DNA from: Sulfitobacter aestuariivivens
GTDB taxonomy: Bacteria; Pseudomonadota; Alphaproteobacteria; Rhodobacterales; Rhodobacteraceae
Direction of reading: 5' to 3'
DNA: 64,000 nt
Assembly (NCBI RefSeq): GCF_014763045.1
Contig: NZ_JACTAG010000001.1
Location: 1,674,001-1,738,000, forward strand
Of the stretch, positions 1 to 8,427 are shown piece after piece. Position 1 is the first letter of the stretch. Every line of letters starts with the position of its first letter. The translations under genes and the position numbers were made by a program. The notes under the pieces were generated by a model, which searched no databases, was not told where the DNA came from, and saw nothing but the letters and a program-made list of their open reading frames with translations.

Positions 1-1623
1 CTGGCCACTGACGATTCCGGTCTGGCCAAGGCGGTGACCTCTCTGATCAGCAGCCTGCTGAGCACCGCACGCTCTGACATGACGGGCACCGCAATGCGCG
101 CGGCACGCTATGGGCAACTGGCGGTTGGTGCGCTGGTCCTTGAGGCCATCGGCGCGCTGCAGCGCATCCTTGATACCCTGCGCCCCGGCACCGACCCGCA
201 AGGCCCGGCCTCTTTGCTGGACCGCCTGTCTGCAACAATCCGCTATCAGTTCGAACTGCTGATCGCCTCAGACGACGAAGTGCGCCGGGTCTGGGAAATC
301 GTCGACACCGTGCTGGCGATCGTGCGTGGCGTACTGCGAGAAGGCGTGCTGTTTTCCCCGCAGGGCTTTGATCTGTTGGACAAATATGACTGGCGCGAAT
401 GGCTGTTGTCACATGGCGCGTCACCCGCGACCATCGACAGTGCATTCATCCGCGGCTCTTACGATCTGCTCTTCGCGTTCGAAGACGGCGATGTCGCGCG
501 ACCTCAGCTTGCGGCGGGTCAGGCACTACGCGGTGCGATGCGCATGTTCTTTACCTATCGTGGCGCGCTTTTCTGGAAGATGCAGGCAGGCATGGGCGAT
601 GTCGTTTTTGCCCCCGCCTATGAAGTGCTGGAAAAGCGCGGCGTGAAATTCGAATTCTTCCACCGCCTCGACCACGTGGCCCTCAGCGCCGACAAAAGCC
701 ACGTGGCACGGCTCGATATGTCCGTTCAGGCAGAGGTCAAGCGGGGTGCCGACTACAAGCCGCTTGTTCCGATCAAGGGCCTGCCGTGCTGGCCCAGCTT
801 GCCCCTTTATGACCAACTCAAGGACGGCGCGAAGCTGAAGAAGGCAGGCTGGAACCCCGAACATGGCGCGGACGGTGACCGGGCGGTGAACCGCAAAAAG
901 CTCAAAGTCGGCAAGGATTTCGACTTTGCCGTGCTGGCCGTGGGCTACGGCGCCGTGCCGGACCTCTGCAAGGAACTGATCGCGGTTGATCCCGCGTGGC
1001 AGCGCATGACCCAAAGCGTCAAGACCGTCGCCACACAGGCCTTCCAGGTCTGGATGGACGACACGGTCGAAGATCTGGGTTGGGGCCAGCCCCCGATCAA
1101 CATATCCGGCTATGTCGAACCCTTTGATACCTGGGCCGACATGCGTCAGCTGATCGCCGTTGAAGACTGGAAAACCGACCCCAAGGCGATCGCCTATTTC
1201 TGCTCTGTCCTGCCCGATACCATGACGGGCAAAGACGCCCATGCCCACGTGCGCCAGAATGCGGTGACCTTCCTCAACCGGGATGTCGCGCACTTCTGGC
1301 CGCAGGCGGTGGATGAGAAGGGCTTTCGCTGGGACCTGCTGTCGGGGGGCAAGGGCAAAGGTGAGGCGCGCTTTGACAGCCAGTTCTGGACCGCGAACAC
1401 ATCGCCCACCGAACGCTACGTGCTGTCTCTGCCCGGCACGCTGGAGCACCGCGTCTCGCCGCTTTACAATCGGTTCGACAATTTCACAATTGCAGGTGAC
1501 TGGACAGGATGCGGGCATCAGGCCGGCTGTGTCGAGGCCGCCGTGATGTCCGGTTTGCTGGCCGCAAGCGCGCTTTCGGGCGCACCAAACCTTGGCCATA
1601 TCGTAGGGTATGATCACCCATGA
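1..1623 (+). CDS. FAD-dependent oxidoreductase of the phytoene desaturase / amine oxidase superfamily (5' end outside window)
   Basis: The frame is open from base 1, so the true start and the N-terminal dinucleotide-binding loop lie upstream; at least 540 residues are present. The C-terminal motif TIAGDWTGCGHQAGCVEAAV followed by MSG is the FAD-contacting signature of the carotenoid desaturase, squalene-associated and monoamine oxidase group. An internal motif GMGDVVFAPAYEVLEKRGV is also typical of flavoproteins in this group. The family oxidises or desaturates isoprenoid or amine substrates. The stop overlaps the next start (ATGA), and a polyprenyl synthase lies two genes on, so an isoprenoid substrate is plausible. 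That substrate is inference; the flavoprotein superfamily is well supported. Confidence 0.8.
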   Translation: MATDDSGLAKAVTSLISSLLSTARSDMTGTAMRAARYGQLAVGALVLEAIGALQRILDTLRPGTDPQGPASLLDRLSATIRYQFELLIASDDEVRRVWEIVDTVLAIVRGVLREGVLFSPQGFDLLDKYDWREWLLSHGASPATIDSAFIRGSYDLLFAFEDGDVARPQLAAGQALRGAMRMFFTYRGALFWKMQAGMGDVVFAPAYEVLEKRGVKFEFFHRLDHVALSADKSHVARLDMSVQAEVKRGADYKPLVPIKGLPCWPSLPLYDQLKDGAKLKKAGWNPEHGADGDRAVNRKKLKVGKDFDFAVLAVGYGAVPDLCKELIAVDPAWQRMTQSVKTVATQAFQVWMDDTVEDLGWGQPPINISGYVEPFDTWADMRQLIAVEDWKTDPKAIAYFCSVLPDTMTGKDAHAHVRQNAVTFLNRDVAHFWPQAVDEKGFRWDLLSGGKGKGEARFDSQFWTANTSPTERYVLSLPGTLEHRVSPLYNRFDNFTIAGDWTGCGHQAGCVEAAVMSGLLAASALSGAPNLGHIVGYDHP

Positions 1624-2366
1624 AAAAACCAGCAAATACCGCTGATGCCCCTGCCCGCCTGCGACGCCCCGAACCTGAGCGAACCGAACCAAATCGCGGG
1701 ATACTCGGGGTATTTGGTCAGTCTAGCTGGGGCGCACCGCCACAAGGCAGCCATCCGCTGGGCTTTGACGAAGACACAGGCACCCCGGTTGAGCCGACCG
1801 GCCATGGGTTTCTTGACGACAGCGTTCAGGAAGCCTCCGAACTGGTGGATGCGCATATCCGACAGGGCCTCAAGGAAAGTGCAGGGGCCGACGAAAGCCT
1901 TCTGGGGCGGATGGCGGCCCTCTACGGCAGCGCGCAGGCCAATGATCTGACGGCACTGGCCACGCAATTCACCCGCGTCTACGCCGACATGGCCACCCAG
2001 TGGATCGATATCGCCGGCAGCATCCGGGATCAGCTTGGTAATCTGCGCGGGGCAACGGCCAGCGCCCCGGCGGCGAGCACGGGCATCGCGTCCCCCTCAA
2101 TGGTCCTCCGCGCGTCAAAGCCAGTGGAGACCCGGGTCGACATGTTTCGCGCAGCAGGCAGCCTCAGCGCGCAACCGCTGACATCCGAGGACGCCAATCA
2201 GGACCTTCGCATCACAACCGTCAGCGTCGAGAACGGACAGCTGCGCATCACAATTCCCGCCGACCAACCTGCTGGCACCTATCACGGGCTGCTTGTGGAA
2301 AAGGGCGCAGGCCCGGCCGGAACCGTCACCGTGCGGGTGTTTGAGACATCGGAGGACGGATCGTGA
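1620..2366 (+). CDS. Unrecognised 248-residue protein coupled to oxidoreductase and polyprenyl synthase
   Basis: I do not recognise a family. The first 60 residues are rich in Pro, Arg and Glu and look disordered. Residues about 65-140 look helical and amphipathic (for example GRMAALYGSAQANDLTALA). A low-complexity Ala/Ser stretch follows, and the last 50 residues look beta-rich (LRITTVSVENGQLRITIPAD). No signal peptide or membrane segment is visible. The start overlaps the upstream stop (ATGA) and the stop overlaps the downstream GTG start (GTGA), so translation is coupled on both sides. It may be a scaffold or accessory subunit for its enzyme neighbours, but no function is claimed. Confidence 0.75.
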   Translation: MKKPANTADAPARLRRPEPERTEPNRGILGVFGQSSWGAPPQGSHPLGFDEDTGTPVEPTGHGFLDDSVQEASELVDAHIRQGLKESAGADESLLGRMAALYGSAQANDLTALATQFTRVYADMATQWIDIAGSIRDQLGNLRGATASAPAASTGIASPSMVLRASKPVETRVDMFRAAGSLSAQPLTSEDANQDLRITTVSVENGQLRITIPADQPAGTYHGLLVEKGAGPAGTVTVRVFETSEDGS

Positions 2367-3403
2367 ATATCAACAGCATCGATACTGTCACGCCCGTGCT
2401 GGACGAATATGGCGCGCTGACCCGCAAGGCCATGGCAGAATACCTGCCCAAACGCGAACCGCTGGATTATCTCTACGCCCCGCTGGCCGATTACCCCACG
2501 CGTGGTGGCAAGATGATGCGCCCGTCGCTGTGCATCGCGACCGCCTCTGCCTTTGGCACACCGCCTAAAGAGGCTGCGAAGGCCGCCGCCGCCATCGAAA
2601 TGCTGCACAACGCCCTGCTGATCCATGATGATATCGAGGATGAAAGCGATGAACGGCGCGGCCAGCAGACCCTGCACAAGCTGCACGGCACGCCCATTGC
2701 GCTGAATGCGGGCGACGCACTTGCGATGATGAGCATCAAACCAATGCTCGACAAGGCCAAGGAACTGGGACCGCATCTGGCGATGCACATCCTCAGCGAC
2801 TGGGAGCGCATGGCGCGCGAATCCGCCGAAGGTCAAGCGATGGAACTGGGCTGGCGCGCCAATCCGGCCAAGGTGGTGACACGCAATGATTATCTGGAAA
2901 TGGTCCTGAAAAAGACCTGCTGGCTTGCCGCGATCTTTCCCTGCCGCATCGGCGCGACGCTTGGCACCTCAAACAAGGGGCTAATTGCACCCGACGCCTT
3001 TATCCGCTTTGGCTTTTTCTTCGGGGCTGCGTTTCAGATCCACGACGATGTGCTGAACCTCAAGGGCGACAAGGTTTATGGCAAGGAAAGCTGCGGCGAT
3101 CTTTGGGAGGCCAAGCGTACGCTGATGCTGATTGACGTGGCCGAACGGCTGAAGGGTGACGACAAGAAACGCTATGACGCCTTCATGATGCAATCGCGCG
3201 ACGACCGCTCAGAGGCTGACGTCGCTTGGCTGCTGGATGCCATGAATGAGGTCGGCGCGATTGACCGGGCCTTTCAGTACTCGCAAAGCCTTGCCAGTGC
3301 CGCGATCCACGAATTCTCGCGTGCGTTCAAAGACATACCAGATACGCGCGACACGGTTTTTATTCGCGACCTGATCACCTGGACCTTCCGGCGGGATCAT
3401 TGA
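2363..3403 (+). CDS. Polyprenyl diphosphate synthase (class I isoprenyl synthase)
   Basis: Condenses isopentenyl diphosphate onto an allylic diphosphate to build a linear prenyl chain. Both Asp-rich metal sites are visible: the first, HDDIEDESDERRG, spans residues about 88-100, and the second, FQIHDDVLN, lies near residue 228 with GKE close behind. The substrate-binding GGKMMRP motif is at 48-54. Length (346) is slightly above the usual 290-330. The residues just before the first motif are Ala and Leu rather than aromatic, which in this family tends to permit longer products (C20 or more); that is inference. The GTG start overlaps the upstream stop. It is distinct from the housekeeping farnesyl synthase context, since no dxs or xseB lies nearby. 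Confidence 0.88.
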   Translation: MNINSIDTVTPVLDEYGALTRKAMAEYLPKREPLDYLYAPLADYPTRGGKMMRPSLCIATASAFGTPPKEAAKAAAAIEMLHNALLIHDDIEDESDERRGQQTLHKLHGTPIALNAGDALAMMSIKPMLDKAKELGPHLAMHILSDWERMARESAEGQAMELGWRANPAKVVTRNDYLEMVLKKTCWLAAIFPCRIGATLGTSNKGLIAPDAFIRFGFFFGAAFQIHDDVLNLKGDKVYGKESCGDLWEAKRTLMLIDVAERLKGDDKKRYDAFMMQSRDDRSEADVAWLLDAMNEVGAIDRAFQYSQSLASAAIHEFSRAFKDIPDTRDTVFIRDLITWTFRRDH

Positions 3404-3430
3404 ATTTGAGCGTCTCAGCCAAAGCAATGA

Positions 3431-4459
3431 CGCAGGTCGCTTCGCCTCGACGCGGAGTGCAGGATCATCGCTAGGAAAGAACAGAAACGTGCCCTTGTAC
3501 TGGGCGGTACCGGGCATATCGGGTCTGCGATTGCACGAAAACTGGCCACGGACGGATGGACCGTCACCGCCGCCGGGCGCAGCGCGGAGCCCCGTCCCAA
3601 TCTGGAAGGCACGAAGGTCAAAATCGTCGGTGGCGATGATCATCAACCCGCTGCTGTTGCGGGCTGGATTGCCGACGCAGATCTGGTCGTTGATGCCGCA
3701 ACGCCCTACCCGCTGTGGCTGCATGACCGAGACCGGGTGCGCATCGTGGCAAACGCCGTCACGCGCGCCCGACATCTGACTGCGATGACGGCCAGGTCAG
3801 GCGCGGCATTCGTGCATATCTCTTCTTTCACGACCCTACCCCGCCCCAAAGGGCCGATTGCGCAACTCTCACAGGGTATCCTTCAGGGACTGCACAGCTA
3901 TTTCGACCTCAAGGCCAAGGTCGAAGCGGCGGTGCGCGGCGCGCTGCGCGATGGCCTGCGGGGATGCGTGGTCAATCCAGCGACGTGCTTTGGCCCCTAT
4001 GACCTTAAGCCGATGGAACATGCCTTTATCCCGATGCTGCTGGCCGGCAAGGTTGGCGGGTTGGTGCGCCATGATCTGAACGTTGTGGACGTGCGCGATG
4101 TGGCCGCAGTGGTCAGCGCGGCCTGCGCGCAAGATTTCCCCACATCCCAGATCCCGGTATTTGGTCACACAGTCTCGCTCCCTGAGCTCGCGACCCGTAT
4201 CTGCCAGCTGGGTGGGGTGAACCCGCCGCGCCTGCAGGTGCCATCCCTAATGGGATTGGCCAGTCTCTACTGGGTTGAAACAGCCTATGCTGTGGCGGGG
4301 CGGAAGTCGCCCTGGCCCAGCCTGCCGATGATGCTGGTGCGGGCCAGCTATGCTGCGGCACCCAGCGCGGCCCAGATCAGCCTGGCGGGTCATCCCCGAC
4401 CACTGGCCGACACCCTGCAAGACGCGGTTGCGTGGTATCGCAAGATCAACCGCGTCTGA
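3431..4459 (+). CDS. NAD-dependent epimerase/dehydratase-like protein with no canonical start codon
   Basis: The frame opens after a TGA at 3428 and runs to 4459. It encodes a Rossmann N-terminus (RALVLGGTGHIGSAIARKLA from 3488) typical of extended short-chain dehydrogenases, followed by VDAATPYPLW and FVHISSF, then CFGPYDLKPME in the usual position of the catalytic region. No ATG, GTG or TTG occurs in frame before the GTG at 3737, and starting there would delete the nucleotide-binding loop. A short frame starting TTG at 3406 or ATG at 3427 ends with TAG at 3472, just where the epimerase frame takes over. Either a rare start (ATC at 3464 or 3467) or a frameshift is needed. The coordinates given mark the open frame, not a proven start. 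Confidence 0.6.
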   Translation, partial: RRSLRLDAECRIIARKEQKRALVLGGTGHIGSAIARKLATDGWTVTAAGRSAEPRPNLEGTKVKIVGGDDHQPAAVAGWIADADLVVDAATPYPLWLHDRDRVRIVANAVTRARHLTAMTARSGAAFVHISSFTTLPRPKGPIAQLSQGILQGLHSYFDLKAKVEAAVRGALRDGLRGCVVNPATCFGPYDLKPMEHAFIPMLLAGKVGGLVRHDLNVVDVRDVAAVVSAACAQDFPTSQIPVFGHTVSLPELATRICQLGGVNPPRLQVPSLMGLASLYWVETAYAVAGRKSPWPSLPMMLVRASYAAAPSAAQISLAGHPRPLADTLQDAVAWYRKINRV

Positions 4460-4461
4460 GC

Positions 4462-7400
4462 CTACGATGCCTCGTCCGCGACCTCTTTCGTCATGATCCT
4501 CTTGAGGCGTGCGCGCATTTCCTCGTGCGGCAGGCCGATCGAGCCGTTGGTCACAATAGTGCCGTCAGGTTCCGCTCGTTCAATCCCCTGCATATCCCGC
4601 ATGTTGTATTCGGCGCGTTCGATATAGGTGTAAAAATGGTGGTGAAAATGTTGGTCGAAAGAGTCGTCTTTCATCAGCTTTGTCATCTTTTCACCGATTT
4701 CTCTCAGTGAAGTGACCAGTGCCGCCCAATCAGCGGATGGCACCAGCTTGTCTGCGGAACCTTGACCATTTTCCATCAATTCGTACATGGACCGACGCAT
4801 GTTCTCTTCGCTGACACGGAATGCTGCGGGCAAATGCGCATCGACAAATTCTCTTACGATCTGTTCTGATGCACGCGCCAGACCATCGAAATCTTCGTCG
4901 TTTTCGATCCTCTCGATGACCGCGCGTGTGCTGTCATATGCGGCTTGCTTCTTTTCGTCGTCCAGCATCCCGAACAGACCTTCGGTCAGCGTCGTGACAA
5001 AACCGTCGATGGCCGTTCTTCCGTCGGCACCAGCCGAACTGGCGGGAACCAAGTTATCCGATGTAAGCGCTGCCGGATAGATAAGCGCCAGGATCTGGAC
5101 AGCCGAGTTTAGCTCATACTTAAAGGCCGTCGCCTCGCTTTCCCGCTGGGCCATTGCGCTGAGGTACTGCCGTGTAGTCTGAGGCCAGTAAATGCCTGCG
5201 CGCTCGTGTTCCGGAAAAAGATCAAGTGCGATGCGCTTGGGCACAGATGTCGCGGGCACGCAGAAATCGGGCCGCCCAAATCGCGGCAACTTGGTGCCCT
5301 TGACCACGCCCCAGCCCCGGGACAATACCTTGTCCAGCACGGTTGCGGGGCTGAACCGTTCCATGTTTTCGGCCATGTCTTCCTGTTTGAAACCGGTTTC
5401 CTTATCCTGCATCTGGGCATTCCAGGCGGCGATATCGATGCCCTTGCCGGGATCGAGTTCGTTCAACAGTTTGGGATCACACACCACCGACACGATATCC
5501 TTGAAGTCACGCCGCTTGGCCTTGATATCCTTGGCCTGACCGGTCTGGACGCGGCCCTCAAGAAACGTCTCTTCGAGGTATTTGCGCTTTACCTCCTTGA
5601 ACCGCTTTTCCATGGTGGCGCCGGTCTTGGGATTGGTGGATTCATAGGCCAGCGAAATGTGGGTGCTCCCTTTGACGGCTCTGACCATGTCAGCCACCTC
5701 GCCGCGCGGAATATTGCGCCAGCCGAAAATCTCCTCGGTGATGTCGACGCGGCTCCATTTCTTTTCGTTAATACGCTCGAACAGGGTCACACCGGCCCCG
5801 CGCCGCAGGTCGGCATTCAACGAAAACGGGCGCACGGCCTCGTACACTTTGATCAGGCGATCCGGGCCGGGATAGCTGAACTTGGGCTTCAGGCCCAAAA
5901 TCTTGCTGATCGGCTGTGTCGGATAATCAGTAATGCAGACATGTAGCGGCGCGTCGATCTCTCGGAAGTCGCCGAGCTTCAGAATATGGTGCCGCCGCAG
6001 CACAAGGCCCTGATAGCAGGCATTCTGCGTTTCACTGCTATGGCGGAATTGCTTGAGCGAGAACTGATTCAATGGCAGCATGCCGCCCAGAATCTTAAGC
6101 GCAAAACCCTGCGCCGCACAGATCGCCTGCTTTTGATCCGCTGCTGCCGCGCGGGGATCGACCTGCAAGTCGGAACGGCAATCCTCTTCAATCTTCTCTT
6201 GCAGGTCGTCGGCCAGTACACCAACCCAGCGGTTGACGGCCTCATCTTCTGTCTCCTGCACCGCTGCGTGATGCGGATGGTGCGTCGAGACATCAACAAT
6301 CGTGCGATCCACAGACTGCGCGCCCACGCCAAGTGCCGGCAGCACCGGCGCCTTTAGGGTCAGGATCTCGTGCTGGTCCTGCTCGCGCGTGTAGTCCCGG
6401 CTCAGCCATTCATTTTCGCTGGCGCGAATTGTGGACCCAAGGCTCGGCACGCCAAACACCTCATTGGCGGTGATCGCGGTGCCAACATCATCAACAAACG
6501 TGAACGCGTTCACGAAACCGGTCGTGACCAGCTTTTCCTTGCCGCGTTTGCGGCGCATCTTGGCGTCCTCGTCTTTCTTGCTCGCGCTGTAGTCGAGCGG
6601 ATAATCTTCATCCTTGAACCACTCGTAGCATTTGACCGGGACCAGCAGGCTCAGCTCACGCGCGCGCCGCTTTGCAATCGATGTCGTCTCCGAATTCATC
6701 TGCTTGAAGTCGCTGATCACAAGATAGACAAAATCCCCCCAGGCCTCGAACCGCAGCGCGCCTTTGAAGCGCATATATTCGCCCACGAACTTTTGCAGCG
6801 TTTCCGCATCTGCCTTGAGCGGCAGCACCCTGACCGAAGCATCCGGCACAGAGAACGATCCCCCGATCGCCTCGCTTGCACCGCGCGCCGTGTTGAACGC
6901 GTTCATCGCGCGAATGTAGTCAAACCCCTGCCCATCATCGAGCTCTTTGGGTGGATCATACGCCTGGCTATCTTGCGCGGCACTCTCAGGATCAGCGCCG
7001 GTGGAACGCGGTTGCAGCTCGTCTTCGCCAAAGCTGAAGGTCTTTTCATCCTGCGCACGCTGGGCCTTGCTGGCGGCCTTGATTTTGGTCAGCGTCTCAC
7101 CTTCCTGCCATTCGCCCGACCGTCCGCGCCAGATCAACGTATCGGCCAACCCATACATCATGTCCACGCGCATCCACAGCGGGGCCACAGGTGACAGGGT
7201 CGACACCGTCGTGCCATTCGCCTCGCGCGTCTCCGCGACCTCCAGACCAAGGCTTTCCACGATGGGCAGCCCGGCCAGATGATGGATGTCAATCCTGAAA
7301 CCGCCGTCGATTTGGCCCAGCATCATGTTCTGCGGCCCAAGAAATCCGCCTTCTTTCAACGATGTAACTGGCATCTGCGCGGCAGTCAGGGCTTGATAAC

Positions 7401-8307
7401 ACGTGCCACTCGGATTGGCCGCATCCCGGAATTGCTTGAAGTTTATCGTGTTCGCATACATCCGCGGATAGAGCGACCACAGCGCATCCTTGATTCCTGG
7501 CAGCCATTCCTTTGTATCGCGCCACTTGCCCAGGTTTTCCGGCGACAGCTGATTGCGCAGCGTGCTCAGATCCATCAGATTCGGCAGCATTGCAGAGCCG
7601 GTGATCCGGTCGCTGGCCATGCCCAGAAAGGTTCTGGTCAGATCCGCACCCAGCCGGGTCAACCCGGCGGCGGCGTTCGACATCTGCGACAGCGGCTTGA
7701 CGATCGCATCAAGGCTCGGCGGCACATCCATGAGCCCCGCCGTACGATGCTGAAAGACACTCAGCAAGGGGCGGTAGCTGTTGGTTTCCCCTGCAAAAGC
7801 CTCGCTGGCCCCTTTGGTTGAAACCTGAAATACCCGCCGCGCCCCGTGCGGATCACGCACCCATTCACTGACTGACGGATCAAGCCGCGCCAGCAACTTG
7901 GGCCAGCCGTAAACTTCGCGACCCGTGCTCATCGACAGTTCATTGTCTACAAAGATGAAAGGCGATGAGAACGCCCAATCATGAAAGTGCAGCCCGTCCT
8001 CTTCGGCATTCAGCCACCGCAGCGGCACGCCAAAGGCGACCTCGCGCTGCGAAATCCACCCCATATTGGCCGCCTCGATCGACATGCGGCCATAATCAAG
8101 GATCACCAGATAGACAAATGGCATGAAGGGCTGGAACTGAATCTTGCCCGGCGCCTGATTAAGATAATTGCGGCAGAAGTTCTCCAAAGTGGGCAGACTG
8201 GCCCGCAACGGAAAGACAGACATCGTAACATCACTAAAAGCAAAAGGTGGGGCCATCTGCAGCGAACTTGCTGCACCCCGCGCTGTGTTGAATGGAACAC
8301 CTTGCAT
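4462..8307 (-). CDS. Giant protein with two tandem acetoacetate-decarboxylase-like units
   Basis: About 1281 residues. The start at 8307 was chosen because a G-run sits 9 bases upstream and because the second unit begins with the same phrase: residues 1-11 read MQGVPFNTARG, and near 468 the sequence reads MNAFNTARGA. Unit 1 carries GREVYGWPK at 129-137, the acetoacetate decarboxylase superfamily motif whose Lys forms the Schiff base. Unit 2 has NEVFGVPSL in the same place, so the Lys is lost. Both units later share a block FKQFRD/FKQFRH, a CYQ, and PI-x(4)-LGL. The last 500-600 residues match nothing I know. It has no signal peptide and diverges from the ABC-like gene. The function is unknown. 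Confidence 0.75.
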   Translation of the reverse strand: MQGVPFNTARGAASSLQMAPPFAFSDVTMSVFPLRASLPTLENFCRNYLNQAPGKIQFQPFMPFVYLVILDYGRMSIEAANMGWISQREVAFGVPLRWLNAEEDGLHFHDWAFSSPFIFVDNELSMSTGREVYGWPKLLARLDPSVSEWVRDPHGARRVFQVSTKGASEAFAGETNSYRPLLSVFQHRTAGLMDVPPSLDAIVKPLSQMSNAAAGLTRLGADLTRTFLGMASDRITGSAMLPNLMDLSTLRNQLSPENLGKWRDTKEWLPGIKDALWSLYPRMYANTINFKQFRDAANPSGTCYQALTAAQMPVTSLKEGGFLGPQNMMLGQIDGGFRIDIHHLAGLPIVESLGLEVAETREANGTTVSTLSPVAPLWMRVDMMYGLADTLIWRGRSGEWQEGETLTKIKAASKAQRAQDEKTFSFGEDELQPRSTGADPESAAQDSQAYDPPKELDDGQGFDYIRAMNAFNTARGASEAIGGSFSVPDASVRVLPLKADAETLQKFVGEYMRFKGALRFEAWGDFVYLVISDFKQMNSETTSIAKRRARELSLLVPVKCYEWFKDEDYPLDYSASKKDEDAKMRRKRGKEKLVTTGFVNAFTFVDDVGTAITANEVFGVPSLGSTIRASENEWLSRDYTREQDQHEILTLKAPVLPALGVGAQSVDRTIVDVSTHHPHHAAVQETEDEAVNRWVGVLADDLQEKIEEDCRSDLQVDPRAAAADQKQAICAAQGFALKILGGMLPLNQFSLKQFRHSSETQNACYQGLVLRRHHILKLGDFREIDAPLHVCITDYPTQPISKILGLKPKFSYPGPDRLIKVYEAVRPFSLNADLRRGAGVTLFERINEKKWSRVDITEEIFGWRNIPRGEVADMVRAVKGSTHISLAYESTNPKTGATMEKRFKEVKRKYLEETFLEGRVQTGQAKDIKAKRRDFKDIVSVVCDPKLLNELDPGKGIDIAAWNAQMQDKETGFKQEDMAENMERFSPATVLDKVLSRGWGVVKGTKLPRFGRPDFCVPATSVPKRIALDLFPEHERAGIYWPQTTRQYLSAMAQRESEATAFKYELNSAVQILALIYPAALTSDNLVPASSAGADGRTAIDGFVTTLTEGLFGMLDDEKKQAAYDSTRAVIERIENDEDFDGLARASEQIVREFVDAHLPAAFRVSEENMRRSMYELMENGQGSADKLVPSADWAALVTSLREIGEKMTKLMKDDSFDQHFHHHFYTYIERAEYNMRDMQGIERAEPDGTIVTNGSIGLPHEEMRARLKRIMTKEVADEAS

Positions 8308-8427
8308 TTGGTGACCCCCCCCAAGGAATAAATTTCTTCTATTGGGAAACCTTAGGCACTGTGCCATTTTCGAACAAGCGGGAATGCCAGTTAAAGCCAA
8401 TGAAACAAAGGCTCAACTGCAGGTAGT

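Noticed and set aside
526-1692. 388-codon minus-strand frame over the first gene
   Set aside because: It mirrors the real flavoprotein gene in a GC-rich frame, has no family motif, and lacks a ribosome site.
3737-4459. GTG start at 3737 as the true epimerase start
   Set aside because: It would remove the whole NAD-binding half, which is plainly encoded upstream in the same frame.
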